From Rhodocyclaceae bacterium (lineage in GTDB: Bacteria; Pseudomonadota; Gammaproteobacteria; Burkholderiales; Rhodocyclaceae): DNA of 64,000 nucleotides. Positions within the stretch are counted from its first letter, which is position 1; every line of letters begins with the position of its first letter. Of the stretch, positions 63,987 to 64,000 are shown piece by piece. The translations under genes were made by a program, and so were the position numbers. The stretch covers positions 1,426,001 through 1,490,000 of the forward strand of contig JADJAS010000007.1 of NCBI GenBank assembly GCA_016704145.1, written 5' to 3'. The notes under the pieces are model-generated. The model saw nothing but the letters and a program-made list of their open reading frames with translations, made no database searches and was not told where the DNA came from.

Positions 63987-64000
63987 CCACCCCCGCGCGC
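63983..64000 (+). CDS. Start of a third pad gene (probable membrane anchor), cut by window end
   Basis: ATG 63983 overlaps the padC stop (ATGA) and opens a frame reading MTTPAR at the window end. From the gene order of PadBCD-type operons a membrane quinone-reducing subunit (PadD) is expected, but only six codons are visible. Confidence 0.4.

Overview
The window is GC-rich chromosomal DNA of a betaproteobacterium, most likely from the Rhodocyclales/Sterolibacteriaceae neighbourhood. The evidence is an SAH riboswitch in front of ahcY with metF in the same run, the orders dapF-DUF484-xerC, lptM-lysA divergent from cyaY, and mrcA divergent from pilMNOPQ-aroKB, and a phenylacetyl-CoA:acceptor oxidoreductase-like locus typical of anaerobic aromatic degraders. 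The assignment is inference; there is no rRNA in the window. Almost all of it is dense housekeeping sequence. I saw no tRNA, rRNA, CRISPR array, IS element or prophage.

Layout. 1-6.7 kb: a partial DMT exporter, yebC, a HerA-like ATPase (yjgR), a P-type cation ATPase and a second DMT exporter. 6.7-11.6 kb (minus strand): metK, then ahcY, a small membrane protein, tlyA and metF, which together form the activated-methyl cycle. An SAH riboswitch precedes ahcY, and metK has its own structured leader ending in an intrinsic terminator. 11.6-17.4 kb: two LpxL-type acyltransferases, a CoA-binding protein, dapF, DUF484, xerC and an RlmI-like methyltransferase. 17.4-21.5 kb: a zinc-uptake cluster (DUF2946-like protein, His-rich porin, ZnuA, ZnuC, ZnuB). 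21.6-25.5 kb: STAS protein, hslV, PilZ protein, hslU. 25.5-31.5 kb: an RND pump with its adaptor, lysA, lptM and the divergent cyaY.

31.6-46.3 kb carries two type IV pilus clusters: pilE-fimT-pilV-pilW-pilX-pilY1 (pilins and tip adhesin) and pilMNOPQ (alignment complex and secretin), with mrcA between them. aroK and aroB follow pilQ. 48.1-55.8 kb is glutamate synthesis (gdhA, gltB, gltD). Both gdhA and gltB are interrupted by a single frameshift in this sequence. glmU and glmS follow. A MazEF-type toxin-antitoxin pair sits just after glmS, then a hotdog thioesterase facing an AT-rich regulatory region and the padBC(D) operon, which runs off the window.

The most unusual signal is a dispersed 24-bp repeat, seen 15 times in 64 kb (starting AAAGTCAG, then CCRTGGCG, then RCACGCCG). 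Thirteen copies lie inside protein-coding genes, always in a stop-free frame. Seven encode variants of the peptide KVSxGxTP, mostly in linkers or variable loops, and two lie between genes. It behaves either like an uptake-type sequence or like a tiny palindromic element that invades genes in frame. I do not recognise it as a described family.
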